This document shows, in pieces, positions 24,635 to 35,799 of a DNA stretch of 64,000 nt. The notes under the pieces were generated by a model. The model was given only the letters and a program-made list of their open reading frames with translations, had not been told where the DNA came from and searched no databases. Positions within the stretch are counted from its first letter, which is position 1, and every line of letters starts with the position of its first letter. This DNA comes from Rotaria sordida (taxonomy: Eukaryota; Rotifera; Eurotatoria; Philodinida; Philodinidae): positions 1-64,000 of the forward strand of contig CAJNOL010000029.1 of the NCBI GenBank assembly GCA_905250125.1, written 5' to 3'. Both the position numbers and the translations under genes were made by a program.

Positions 24635-25471
24635 ACTTCTGATGGTGTTTCAGATTCCAGTCTACTGCTACATTGCGGCTTTTTTTGTATCCAAGCTACT
24701 TGTTAACATTAAAAATTTGTTTGATAAGAGAAGAAGACATATTGTTTTTATCACTGAAATGCAATATTGCCTTGAATAACAATGTAAATGAAACTTAGCA
24801 CTAGAGATATTCTATAATCAAAAAAGTTAGTAAAACTCAGATCATTGGATTCGATACATCCAGCTCCATCGATTAATATCTTTTTCATAAGTATCGAATG
24901 CCATTTTCATCTTCTCTTTCGTGTTATTTCGCAGTCTAGGGCGAAGAAATGCAAGCTTACTTTTTTTTTAAATTTCACTTTGATTCAACATCAAAGAATA
25001 AGTCATAATAGAAAAAAAGACACTTATGGCTAAAAAAATCACTGGGAATTCTAGTTCGCGGAGCGAGAAGGTTTTGAGAATTACAAGTAAATTCTTTTGA
25101 AAAGTATTTTCCCTAAGAAATTTTCTATCAAAAGTTAATAAACGGTTGTTAAACGATGGGCTCCATCAATGTTTTCGAAGGTAGCGTGGTCGTCTTTCCA
25201 ATTAGTGCTAATTTGCCCGTTGACAATATACGGCCAAGTTTCTCGAATAGGTACTATTATTCATTTCAAAAAAAAATGTTTGGTCGGTGCACATTAAATA
25301 GCTCAAGAACGCAAGCAGATAGCGACAAGCGGTTTATTGTGCCTGAAAACCAAGATCACGGGAAGAAAATCGGTAGTCGAAAAAAAAACTTGATCGGAGC
25401 TTGGAGAGTTTTTGAAAATTTTTTTGGAAGACATTGGTTTTTGAGACACTCATGATAAAGTAGGAGTGAGA
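24635..25471. other. Intergenic region
   Basis: No gene recognised. The frame at 25156-25455 is open for 99 codons but has no recognisable domain and ends at the palindromic repeat block, so it is not called. Confidence 0.45.
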
Positions 25472-25698
25472 AGTTATTGTTATTCGGTTGTTATTAATAA
25501 CAACAACAATAACAAAAAAGTTATTGTTATTCGATTGTTATTAATAACAACAACAATAACAAAAAAGTTATTGCTATCAATAACAATAACATTTTTGTTT
25601 TTTTGTCATTGATAACAATAACTTTTTTTTATTATTGTTATTAATAACAATAACGTTTTTTGTTATTTGTTATAAATGACAAAATAATAACAAATAAC
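25472..25698. repeat. Palindromic GTTATT/AATAAC repeat array
   Basis: An array built from GTTATTGTTATT and its complement AATAACAATAAC. It includes a near-exact tandem of a roughly 50-nt unit (GTTATTGTTATTCG…GTTGTTATTAATAACAACAA, twice), followed by more palindromic variants around TTATTAATAA. Every unit can fold on itself. Confidence 0.9.
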
Positions 25699-25804
25699 TT
25701 TTTTTTTCTGAAGGCTCTCCCACTATGGGGAGAAAGTGCATAATATAGTTCTTTTCATTTCAACCTGAATTTAGAAGAAAACAACGACACTCGATTTCAG
25801 TTTG

Positions 25805-26090
25805 AAATGCGGGATATGCGGATCTTTAGAATTATGATGATATCCATAGCATATACCCCTATTTTTATAGAGTGCAGGTCTTGCAGGTCTTTAGAATTTT
25901 CATTATAATATGTATACTATATACCCGTATTTTTATAGAGAGTGGGTCTTGCGGATCTTTAGAATTTTCATTATGATATCATAATGGAAATTCTAAAGAC
26001 TCGCAAGACCCACTCTCTATAAAAAAAAATGGGGTATGTACTACAGATATCATCATCAAAATTCTAAAGATCCGCAAAACCCGCATTTTT
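25805..26090. repeat. Tandem plus inverted repeat (GATCTTTAGAATT units)
   Basis: Three similar forward units at about 25805-25980 each carry TGCGGATCTTTAGAATT or TGCAGGTCTTTAGAATTTTC plus TATACCC-TATTTTTATAGAG. They are followed by reverse-complement units from 25981 to about 26090 (GAAATTCTAAAGACTCGCAA, then AAATTCTAAAGATCCGCA). The turning point is at GATATCATAATGG, near 25975. No coding signal. Confidence 0.85.
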
Positions 26091-26227
26091 GTGGAAAGGG
26101 ATGCTGTTTTTTTTTTTACAAAACTCGGTTTGAAATCACAAGGATCATAGAGCAGAAATCCTTTACCCCACACAAAGTCAAGTAGAGACGCCTTTCATAG
26201 CGAAATATAATCTACCACTAAATGTTC

Positions 26228-26560
26228 TCGATTGGAAACCCATCAACCACATCTATTCCCACAAGGAGAAATGTAAAAGTTATCAGGAGAAATCGACCAA
26301 ATTATTCTTACATTAAAAGAAGAAATGGATAAAATTATTTTTTTACTACAACGAGAAATTCTAGTAGACATGGATTTCCTCCAGCAGAAACCCATAATCC
26401 ATTTCTATTCTTACCAGGAGAAATGCATAAAATACAAGCAGAAATTGATCAGATTATTCTTACCGTATCAGCAGAAAAGAATGAAGTTATTTTTTCACTA
26501 TAAGGAGAAATTCTAGTAGAAATGGATCTTCGCCCGGAGAAATATAAATATCTCAGCATA
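26228..26560. repeat. About 150-bp tandem repeat
   Basis: Landmarks recur about 150 nt apart: CCCATCAACCACATCTATTC near 26239 and CCCATAATCCATTTCTATTC near 26391; AATTATTCTTACATTA near 26299 and GATTATTCTTACCGTA near 26451; GAGAAATTCTAGTAGACATG near 26352 and GAGAAATTCTAGTAGAAATG near 26502. Slightly over two copies, each also rich in AGGAGAAATG submotifs. Confidence 0.8.
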
Positions 26561-26714
26561 AATCCTTCATGTATTTTGACGTTAGTAAGTAGAAGTGAAA
26601 GATGAAAAATAGGGTCTGGAGTAGAGATTAGTAGATATGTACGTGTATTCTTTCGTTCCGTTTCTTCTCGCTAAAGTGTTTCTTTATGGTAAATTAAACG
26701 TGATACATATATAA

Positions 26715-26940
26715 ATGGGAGTGACCAACTGACAGGATGTCCCGTTTTGATACAGTCCTATTGTAAGGATAAAACCCACTATTGTCCGGGCCATATAAGA
26801 GAGGATCCTATATAACCCTGGATTGGCTCGAACAACACCATGTTTTATCCTTACAATAGTAGAGAAAAGTTATCAGCTCATTTTATCCTTACAATAGGGC
26901 TGTATCAAAACGAGACATCCTGTCAGTTGATCACTCCCAT
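26715..26940. mobile_element. Short TIR element (MITE)
   Basis: About 226 bp with roughly 60-nt TIRs. The left end is ATGGGAGTGACCAACTGACA and the right end is TGTCAGTTGATCACTCCCAT; the arms continue through GATGTCCCGTTTTGATACAG and TCCTATTGTAAGGATAAAAC. An extra internal copy of TTTTATCCTTACAATAG sits near 26844. Flanks are TA-rich, so target-site duplication is hard to read. Confidence 0.85.
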
Positions 26941-26949
26941 ATATATAGA

Positions 26950-29500
26950 AGATACCATTTAAATAATGATCATTTAACTGTTTATGCTCATGGACAATAT
27001 CAAAAACGTCAATCAATTAATATAACATGTCATTATTTTATTAATGAAATTATGTTTTATTTAGAAATAAATATTGGTTATATATGTACTGTTAACAATC
27101 ATGAACATATAATTGAAAAATATAATTTTTATGTTTTGTTTTGTTTTATTTATTTAATTAATTAATTAATTAAGAAAATAATTATTTGAACAGAATAAAA
27201 GGAAATCAATCAAACAAGATAAATAATATTGATCAATTAAATATATCTTCAATGAGTCAATTGAATATTTTGAATAAAATCAAATATAAATCTAATAAAT
27301 AAAAAAGTTTTATCACAAATAAAATCAATCTTATCATTTAAATTAAATCGAACAATTTCATCATCATCATCGATTGAAGATTGGAGAAAAACAGAGAACT
27401 TCTTTTAGATATTCAAATAAAAGTTGAGAAAATTTTAATTTGACAAAAGAATTTATTTATTGAAATAATATTATTTGTTTATTACCTCTTTCAAGTAGAG
27501 TGTTTTCTATCAATATTGTCATTTTGAAAATAATTATTTGAATTAATTATAGAAAATGATAAGTCGATTAATATTACCTTCATACAATTCTATTCACGAT
27601 TTTTATATAAAAAGAAAAATAAAAAATAATTTAATTGATAAAAAATTTTAAAAAGAAATTTTTCAATGAAATTATTTAAAAAAAAAGGAATCAATTCGAA
27701 ATGATTTATCAATAGATTCATCATATATATATCAGAAATCAATATAAAATCATATTATTCTATCATTAGTATTAGTTCCTTATGACGACACTTTATTAGT
27801 TTTATCTATTTCAAATCATTTATATCATATGTCTTTTTTCGAAAATTAATATTTATTCTCCGTCAATAATCAAATGTATTCTATCCATAAAAATATATTT
27901 TATATTGAATAGTCTGATTAAATATGCTTTTATTCATTCGAAACAAATTCATATTGACATTTTACAAACTGTTTCTTCTTTTAATATGAAAAATCTATCG
28001 TTCACAATCAACTAACAGTAACACATATATATATTCGACAAAAATCTGCTCGTCTTTTCTCGGAAATAAAAAAATTCATTAATAATACTCTGGAAATAAG
28101 TCTTTTATGTTTCCTTTAGAAAATTTCCTTATTGAACAATGTTTTGAAAGCATCTATCCTCTCAATTTAAGACATGATTTCGACCATTTTCATAAAAATA
28201 TATCTTCAAGATGAAAATCAATTTGAACATCTACAACTGATTTAAATAATATATATATGTTAATGAAAAATATGTTCTTACTAAAAGGCATCTGTATCCT
28301 TCTCAAGTCTCTTCAATACTTTTCTTTCGGAATTTTTACGCTAACAGTCTTCCTCGAAGATGTTTTTTTTTTCATCGAAGTCAGTTGTGAAACTAATCGA
28401 AAAGATGAGAATATATTCTATAATATAAATCTTGAAAATTTTTTTTCAATAAATATAATCATAGAACGAATGATGATCTACTATTTTATTTGAATTATCC
28501 AAGAAAAATCAATTTGTTTAGAAAGGTAGAATAAGATTCTTTCTAGTAGAGTCTAGATCTAAGATGGTTTAAATAGGCGAGAGACGAATTTTATTTTTAT
28601 TGTGGCAAGTATTTTTGGAGTTTGATAGATTTAATTTAATTACATATATATAGGAATATAGAAATAAAGAAGGAAGTATATTAATTAATGTATTTCTATA
28701 CAAGATTGAATATAGTAATTAAGGACATTTATTATCAATATCATATTATTATAATATTCAATTTCATGATCATAATTATTAAAATAAATTTACATATATA
28801 GGTACTAATGAAAAAGTAAGATTACTTTTAGTTTTATTTTTCTAATAAATATTTTTATTTTTTATTTTCTTTTGTAAATAAATAATAGTTTCGACTAATT
28901 CGTTGATCTTATGATGATTCATTTATAATAAGTGTTACTTTTGATAAACTTATTATACAATGGAATTTATATAAATGTCAAGATTTTACTATAGATTATA
29001 TATTAATATGTTCAGATAATAAATTAACTTATATATATCAACTAATGATAATAAAATAAAAGAATATCAAATAATGATAGTTAGAAAAACTTCTAATTTA
29101 TTTTGATATTCTCTTAATAAATATTAAAATATTTAACATAATAACGTGATATTGATATTCTATATGATAATTATATACCAAGAGCATTATCAATAAATAA
29201 TGATAAATAAATAAAATATTTATTCGATCAGAAAATAGATAAATTCATTTAATTGGTTTAACATTAAATAATTTAATGAATGATAAAAAAATTATACTAA
29301 CGATCTATTCTATATGAATGTTCATCAATAAGTAATCAGTAAAGTATGCTACTTTTATTTATTTTAATTTCTAATTTCTAATTTTATCTATAAAACAAAC
29401 ACAACAAGATTTTTATTCAAAGAAAACTATTTCTTTCGAGATTCTTCTAATTAACCTTAGAAAATATCTTCTTTAAATGAAATAGAAAAGTTTTATATCT
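26950..29500 (+). pseudogene. Decayed host-like coding region
   Basis: Extremely AT-rich DNA in which short stretches read as protein with the host's codon habits, interrupted by stops and frame changes. Examples are NDHLTVYAHGQYQKRQSINI near 26980, VPYDDTLLVLSISNHLYHM near 27780-27830, and DKLIIQWNLYKCQDFTIDY near 28950-29000. No continuous ORF spans more than a few dozen codons of such sequence. I infer one or more long-dead genes; the original family is not recognisable. No clear repeat structure except A/T runs and TTAATTAATTAA near 27156. Confidence 0.45.
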
Positions 29501-29908
29501 TTTATAATACTGAGGAAAACTATTCCTAATTGGTATCAATGGATAAACATTAATGGACGAGCAGTCAAACAAAATTTCTCTGGTAAGGACGGGTCTCCAG
29601 TATATTTTTATTCCGTTCGTATTAGCTCTTTGTGTCCCATAGTAGCAAAAAAGCTACAAATGTTTCATAATCATTTCTCACAATATAATCTATAAAAATT
29701 AGTGTCTAATACCTTGAAATGAAGTAATAAAGAATGCTCTAGAATCCTCTCCAACTATCTGTAAAGGAAATATATAGTCGTTTATATGTTTCTGTCTAAA
29801 ATGAGCTAATCTAACAGTCTTCTTGAATTGAATCCAGCAGAAATAATTTGGTACTCAAAGGGTTAAAAACTTATTTTTGTACTGCGAACGGTTCTATTAA
29901 AAGAACTT

Positions 29909-30724
29909 ATGTTTTTTCTTGATTTCATTTTTGTTGTTCAAGGTCCTGTTTCAAAATGTGTAAAACAATTAAAACTCAAAGCACCACAATACCTTTCTCA
30001 TGTATATATTAAAAGAAAACAAAGTTGTTATTTTGAATATATTAAAGATAATGCTGATTATCAAATAGTAGTTTGTCAAGTTGACTATGCACAGAATTTT
30101 GGTCTTGATAATCAAGAGCAAATTCAATCTGCATATTGGTCCAAAAAATATATATAAATTTTTACTGCCTATATTTGGATGGGAGGTAGTGGTGATGATG
30201 GCCATTCTTTTGGATTAGTTTCTAATTCTACAAAACATGATAAATATTCTGTTATCACATGTTTAGAAATTCTCGTCAATGAAATTGCTAGTATGATGCT
30301 TGATGTAAAACAAATTATTTTTTTTTCTGATAATGCATCTAGTCAATTCAAAAATCGTTATATTATTAATCATTTAACAACTATGCTTGATGTATTAGAT
30401 ATTGATTTTAGTTGGAGTTACTTTGCCTCTTCACATGGAAAAGGTGTTGTCGATGGTGTTGGAGGCACTTTAAAAAGGCTTGTTTGGTTGGAAATTATGG
30501 TCGGGAAGCGATGTTCATCTGCTGAAGATTTTGTTAGGATATGCCAAGAAAAAACAAAAACTATATCTGCTATATTTGTACGATAAGCACAAATCGATAT
30601 TACAAAAGTAATGCTTGAAAAATCCTTTTCCAACATCGTTAATTTATCTGGTATTCAAAAACAACACCACATTCAGGCTTTGCACCAAAAATGTAATCCA
30701 ATATGCTCGTTACTCAACAAGTAA
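29909..30724 (+). pseudogene. DDE-type transposase remnant with in-frame stops
   Basis: One reading frame runs through this region, broken by nonsense codons at 30155-30157 and 30584-30586 and closing at 30722. Conserved-looking blocks are QVDYAQNF, EQIQSAYWSKK, FFSDNASSQFKNR, FASSHGKGVVDGVGG and LKRLVW. They suggest an RNase H-fold transposase in which the Asp residues of VDYAQN, FSDNAS and VVDGVG are candidate catalytic acids (inference). Similar transposase-like proteins occur in many animals, but I cannot name the superfamily. The 5' part is missing or too decayed to see, so the copy is dead. No TIR pair was confidently assigned to it. Confidence 0.7.
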
Positions 30725-30928
30725 AGATCAATACGTTTTTCGATTTTAATTTTTTATGTTATTTATATTTTATACTCGTAAACGAGAGATTTTATACTAT
30801 TAGAAAAATATTTTAAACTGACTCTCTTGTTTGTGATTTTTATTTATTACGAGTCTTTTATTTATAATATACTTCTTACATAACTTTCTGAAGAAAATAA
30901 ACGTTGATAAAACACTATCATTTCTCAA

Positions 30929-31299
30929 ACGTGATTCCGTCACGACACCTTTTTCTGTCTACAAAACTAACGATGTGCACTTTGCAATTTTTTTGTATTT
31001 CTTTATATGGCTAGGCATCTGAGCTACAACTTTTGTAGAGAGAGTCTTATCACCACATTTATAGTTGAGGTAAGTTTTTAAACTCTTTGAACAGCACTCA
31101 GAGTCAAGTTCCATTTTGTGTAGATTCCATCACGACCGTTGTGTCAGTCATAAAACCAATACTAAAACTTCAAATCCTATGAAACTTTCAGCATGGGTAG
31201 AGGAACTCAACTTGCATTAACTGTAAATATTTCAGCCTTATACTACTTCATTTCATTGAGATATTACAAAAACATGGGAAAAAACGTGATTCCGTCACG
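30929..31299. repeat. Repeated palindromic motif CGTGA-TTCCG-TCACG
   Basis: The 15-nt interrupted palindrome CGTGATTCCGTCACG occurs at about 30930-30944 and 31285-31299. A degenerate form, GTAGATTCCATCACGACC, lies at about 31120. All are downstream of the transposase remnant; they could be its binding or end motifs, but this is inference. Confidence 0.6.
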
Positions 31300-33139
31300 C
31301 TTGGACAGGCCGTGGGTGAACCATTTTTCCTGAAACGTGAACAATTTCTCGATCGATTGGTCCAATCGTCCACTGCTGCTTTCTTATAAACGAAAACCAC
31401 ATTGAACATTTTTTTTATGATTGATTAAAATCTCAGTTCAATACCTTTGAGCAGAGTAGATATATTCAAATCTTTTTATCGTAAAGTATCTATGATCCAT
31501 CCTGTACATGAAGAAACATTTCATGGCTTGTAAGTTCCTTCTCCTATCGAGAAATCTGTAGTTCCAGTTTATTGAACATCGACTCAGTGCAGCTAGTGCA
31601 CACTGGCACAAGTGTTCACTGAAGCATACGACTACAACAAGAGCATATTTTGATTGAGTTGGTGTATACGATTATAGCATATATGCAATTATTGTGCAAA
31701 CATCTGTAATGAGAAAATTCAATAATCACAATTAGAATAATGACTAAATCGTTGAAGATAAGAACGTATAGCTTAAAAAACGAGAAAGAAAGAGAAAATA
31801 TGTGTCGAAGAAAAAAAAGAAAAACTGCAAACTTTTATGAACTATTTGTTTTAATCATCATAATATTATTTAACACATTAGTTTTTTTTCTTTCATTCTT
31901 TCTCAGTTTCATGAAATCTAGACATTCTGATTTTAATCATTTATTACATTTAAAATTCACTCTACCATTATAACGCTAATCAAATTTCATAAATCAACTA
32001 GATAAACACATTCCAATAATCATTCTTATATCGGATGATTATTCTGCGTTAAGCAATAGCAACACGAATGAGCAATAAGTGACAAATTTGAATGTTTTAC
32101 AAATGAAACTTTAAACATTTTCTACAGAAAAATATTTTGTATACTGAAAACCTCCTGAGTATTAGTGCTAATTCTTTCGGCTATTATTGAAGTTGAAAAA
32201 TTACCCATAATTGGTAAAATTAAATAAAGTATTCATTTTATTATTCAACGTATTTTTTTTTTCTTGAAATATTAAAAGACCAATAAGAGAGGTAAAGTGA
32301 GAGCATTTAACACATTCTATTTTGAAAATATACTCTTAACAGTAATAGCTAGGATGAATCAGAAAAAGTTTATGTAACTCAAAGAATTGTCCTTTGGAAG
32401 TAATATATTTTCGGTATTTTTTAAAACTTTCGAAGAGATGCGCCTCTGTAAAACCAAAAAATTTGAAAACCAGTGTTTTTGAATTCGATTGGAAATGTTT
32501 TACAAATAAGTTGATCTGATAGCGCAAACATTTTTGAGCAAAATGACATGCTTCCAAACTCTTCCCGCTCCATTTATGGAAGATCTCGAAACGTAAAACA
32601 TAGCAAACTTTTGAAAAGACAATGAAAAAAAATGATTTCGACACCTTCCGTAAATTAAATTCAGTTTGATGATGAAATGCTGGTGAATGTCTCATTTTGC
32701 TCAGAACTGTTTGTACTATCAAGAATGTTTATTCGTAAAACATTTTCAGTCGAATTCAGATAACTGGTTTTCAAAGATCTTGATTTTACAACAGAGCCAT
32801 TTCTTTTAAACGTTTTTAAATTGGAAAAATAATTTTCCTAATAGGAAATCATTTCAGTTTCTCATAAGTTTGTTCGATTCATTCTTGCTATTACGATTAA
32901 GAAAATATCTCAAATATACAAATGTGCTCAACTTTTTCTCTTTAAATTATACTTGCAAACTTTAAATCTTAATTTTAATATTAACTTTTTCTTATTTTTG
33001 TATTCTGAATATTTAAATATCATTTTTAAGAGTGTAATGTTCATAAAAAAAAAGAATACTTTTACGTAAAATGATCAAATATATATTGCTGTTAAATATT
33101 ACGTCAACAATCTCTAATGACTATCAAAATTGAGTCTTA
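31300..33139. other. Intergenic region with a degenerate repeat arm
   Basis: No gene recognised. About 32640-32940 resembles one arm of the 13338-13974 foldback element (CCTAATAGGAAATCATTTCA, GCTATTACGATTAAG). The open frames at 31740-31973 (+) and 32336-32722 (-) show no conserved motifs and were left out. Confidence 0.45.
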
Positions 33140-33758
33140 CGAGGGAACCTATTCAACTGTCCAATCGTTTTTGAGTTCGAACTCAGTTTGAAAGATAGAC
33201 CCCAGTGAGGTATGAAAAGGCCCAAAAGGATAAGTGCCCATAGGCCTTCCGTCCAGAGTTATAGGCATTTTACTAGATTTTTAGCCTATGGCACAGTATA
33301 TACCAAAAAATCGAATGACAATATTTCGAGCTGAGATTATGTCCAAAGATAGGTCTATGTACCAATAGAATGCCCTGAAAATTTCAGCTCAAAAGAATGT
33401 TCCAATCTCGAGATATTGAACACCCAAAAGCCAAAAAATTCTAGCATCATTCGCGGGATATGCGTGATTTTTGGGAGTTTAATATCCCGAGATTGAAACA
33501 TTCTTTTGAGCTGAAATTTTCAGGGCATTCTATTGGTACATAGACCTATCGTTGGACATAATCTCAGCTCGAAATATTGTCATTCGATTTTTTGGTATAT
33601 ACTGTGCCATAGGCTAAAAATCCAGTAAAATGCCTATAACTCTGGACAGAAGGCCTATGGGCACTTATCCTTTTGGGCCTTTTCATACCTCACTGGGGTC
33701 TATCTTTCACACTGAGTTCGAACTCAAAAGCGATTGGACAGTTGAAAAGGTTCCCTCG
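33140..33758. mobile_element. TIR element with TTA target duplication (PIF/Harbinger MITE-like)
   Basis: A nearly perfect inverted repeat with arms of about 285 nt. The outer ends are CGAGGGAACC (left) and GGTTCCCTCG (right); both are flanked by TTA, a 3-bp target duplication typical of PIF/Harbinger (Tourist) elements. Arms match through GAAAGATAGACCCCAGTGAG, CCCATAGGCCTTC, GGTCTATGTACCAATAGAAT and CTGAAAATTTCAGCTC. The loop around 33430-33470 is unpaired. The high arm identity suggests a recent insertion or ongoing conversion. The open frame at 33630-33821 is an artefact of the right arm. Confidence 0.9.
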
Positions 33759-33759
33759 T

Positions 33760-34190
33760 TAGTTGAATTATATTATCTTGTTCATTTTTTTTTCTTTCTT
33801 ACTTGTTTCAATGTCATATAATTGAAATTAAGAAAATATTTTCTACTTTTTTTTGTCACTCGTTATTAATAACACGCACGTAAATCAAATCAATTGGCAA
33901 TAGAAAAAAGTAAGAGGGAAAACTCGTTTTTTCCTCTCCATCATTTTCTTTTGCTTAAGTGTGAAAAAAAAAGAAGAAAGAAAACACACACACACAATTT
34001 GTCATCTATTTTATTATTCATTTCCGTTCGGTCTTGGGACGTACACACATACGCACGTCATCAACAAGGGACATCGAACACCTACTAACTATTACTTCTG
34101 CCAATTCTTCCTTATCATCAGTTAGTCTTTTTTACTCTATTCAATTTATCTTATAACTATTGTAAGTAAAATAATATCACCGAAAAAAAA
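33760..34190. other. Upstream region of the lectin/EGF receptor
   Basis: No gene. Contains A-rich stretches and a short (CA)n tract near 33990. The last 50 nt (GTAAGTAAAATAATATCACC then poly-A) run directly into the start codon at 34191 and should be 5' UTR. Confidence 0.45.
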
Positions 34191-35799
34191 ATGTCGTTTT
34201 TAGTAAGTGTATTTATTTAATTAGAAAAGATATTTTAATTCTTTTTGTTTTTCGCCTATTTAGTCTTTTATCATAATCGGAAATTTATTATGCATTTTAT
34301 TTAACATAAGCGAAACAATCGTTTGTCCATCATCATATAATTTAATATTCAATGGATGTTATAAAATGTACAATGGTACACATATGGCATGGTCTGATGC
34401 TCGACAATATTGTATTAATGATGCAAACACATTAGGAATTAATCAAACAGGTTATATTACTCATTTGGTTGCATTGGAATCGGCTACTGAAATAAAATCG
34501 TTATTTTTTTGGATGAAAGGTTTTTATTTATTTGATAAACAGATGTGTTTTTTTTATTTTCTCTATGAAATTGTGTATTGTTTTTTTTTGTTTTGTTAAT
34601 ATTAGCTTGGGGCATACAAAGTCAATTTTGGATTGATGGTGTTGTTGTGTCATCATCATGGAGTTGGTCAAATCAATCAATAACATGGTATTTCAATTCA
34701 AGTGATCAAATACTTAATCGTAATGGATCATATTATCAAATTTTCTATGATACAGCTCAGACTACTTATGACATAAGTGATGATATCAATAATAAATTAT
34801 TACCTTTTATTTGTGAATATCAAGGTTAGAATTGATTTATTATAAAAATTTTTACTTCTTTGAAATTAATTATAGAACAATGTGAAACAAATAATGCATG
34901 TCAAAATAATGCCACATGTTATTTAAATGTTGGTCGAGAACTTTGTATTTGTGCAGCAGGATTTACTGGAGCAATGTGTGAACAACAAATTGATGAATGT
35001 TTATCGTCACCCTGTCAACATGGGGGACAATGTACTGATGGTTATAATAATTATACATGTGATTGTTCAGATATATTTTTTCATGGATCAAATTGTGAAA
35101 CACGTATATTTTTTTAAAATTTAAAAGAAAAAAACAATTAAAATGATTTTTGTTGTTATAGCTGATTCTGATCCAACAAAAAATCAACGTTCAGCTGCAT
35201 TTTGGACTGTTTTTGGTGTTGTATGTTGTTTAGTAGTATTATTAACATTATCAGATTTACCATGGGATGAAATATCTGCTTCTATTGAATGTCCATGGTA
35301 TCGTTTTAAATGTTGTTTAAATCATGATGATGATGATATTGATATGAATAATTTTCGTTTACCTGATTCACCTACAAATGAAAATAATTTAATAATAAAA
35401 CAAATTATAATGCCTGGTACAACAAATAAAGGAATTAATTATCATATTATGAATACAGTATGGAATCCAGAACAATTACGTAATGAAATTCCATCAAATC
35501 CTCAATCTAATGGATATCGTTCATTAGATCAAAGTAAAACACCTGATAATACACATATTCGATCGTTTGCTTCTGTATTTATGGCAAAACAAAAACAAAA
35601 AGAATTAGAACAAAAACGTATTTATGCGGTTGATATAAATGAACAAAATAATTCAACATTAAAAACAAAAGATCCAGTTGAGACAATGATTAGTTGGACA
35701 CAACAATTACAACAACAATTAAAATCTAAACAATCTCGACCAACAAGTGCAAGTTCAACAAAAGAATTAATACAAATGAAAGATACAAATGAAAATTAA
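34191..35799 (+). CDS. C-type-lectin/EGF single-pass membrane receptor
   Basis: Five exons: 34191-34202, 34264-34519, 34606-34824, 34876-35103, 35162-35799, giving 450 aa with introns of 51-86 nt. A signal peptide (MSFL then [14 protein letters not shown]) is split by intron 1. Next is a C-type-lectin-like domain: [41 protein letters not shown]. Then come two EGF-like modules: [13 protein letters not shown]…[12 protein letters not shown] and [12 protein letters not shown]…CDCSD. A transmembrane helix follows ([18 protein letters not shown]), then a roughly 190-residue Gln/Asn-rich cytoplasmic tail. The lectin domain shows the outer disulfide cysteines, but I see no cysteine pair for the usual inner disulfide near its C-terminus, nor a clear EPN/QPD sugar-binding triplet, so carbohydrate binding is doubtful. 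Probably a cell-surface adhesion or recognition protein; no specific orthologue recognised. Confidence 0.85.

Noticed and set aside
25472..25698. CRISPR-like array
   Set aside because: Units are palindromic low-complexity repeats without unique spacers, in a eukaryotic context.
31740..31973. 77-codon plus-strand frame
   Set aside because: Lys/Glu start followed by Phe/Ile-rich tail from A- then T-rich DNA; no conserved motif.
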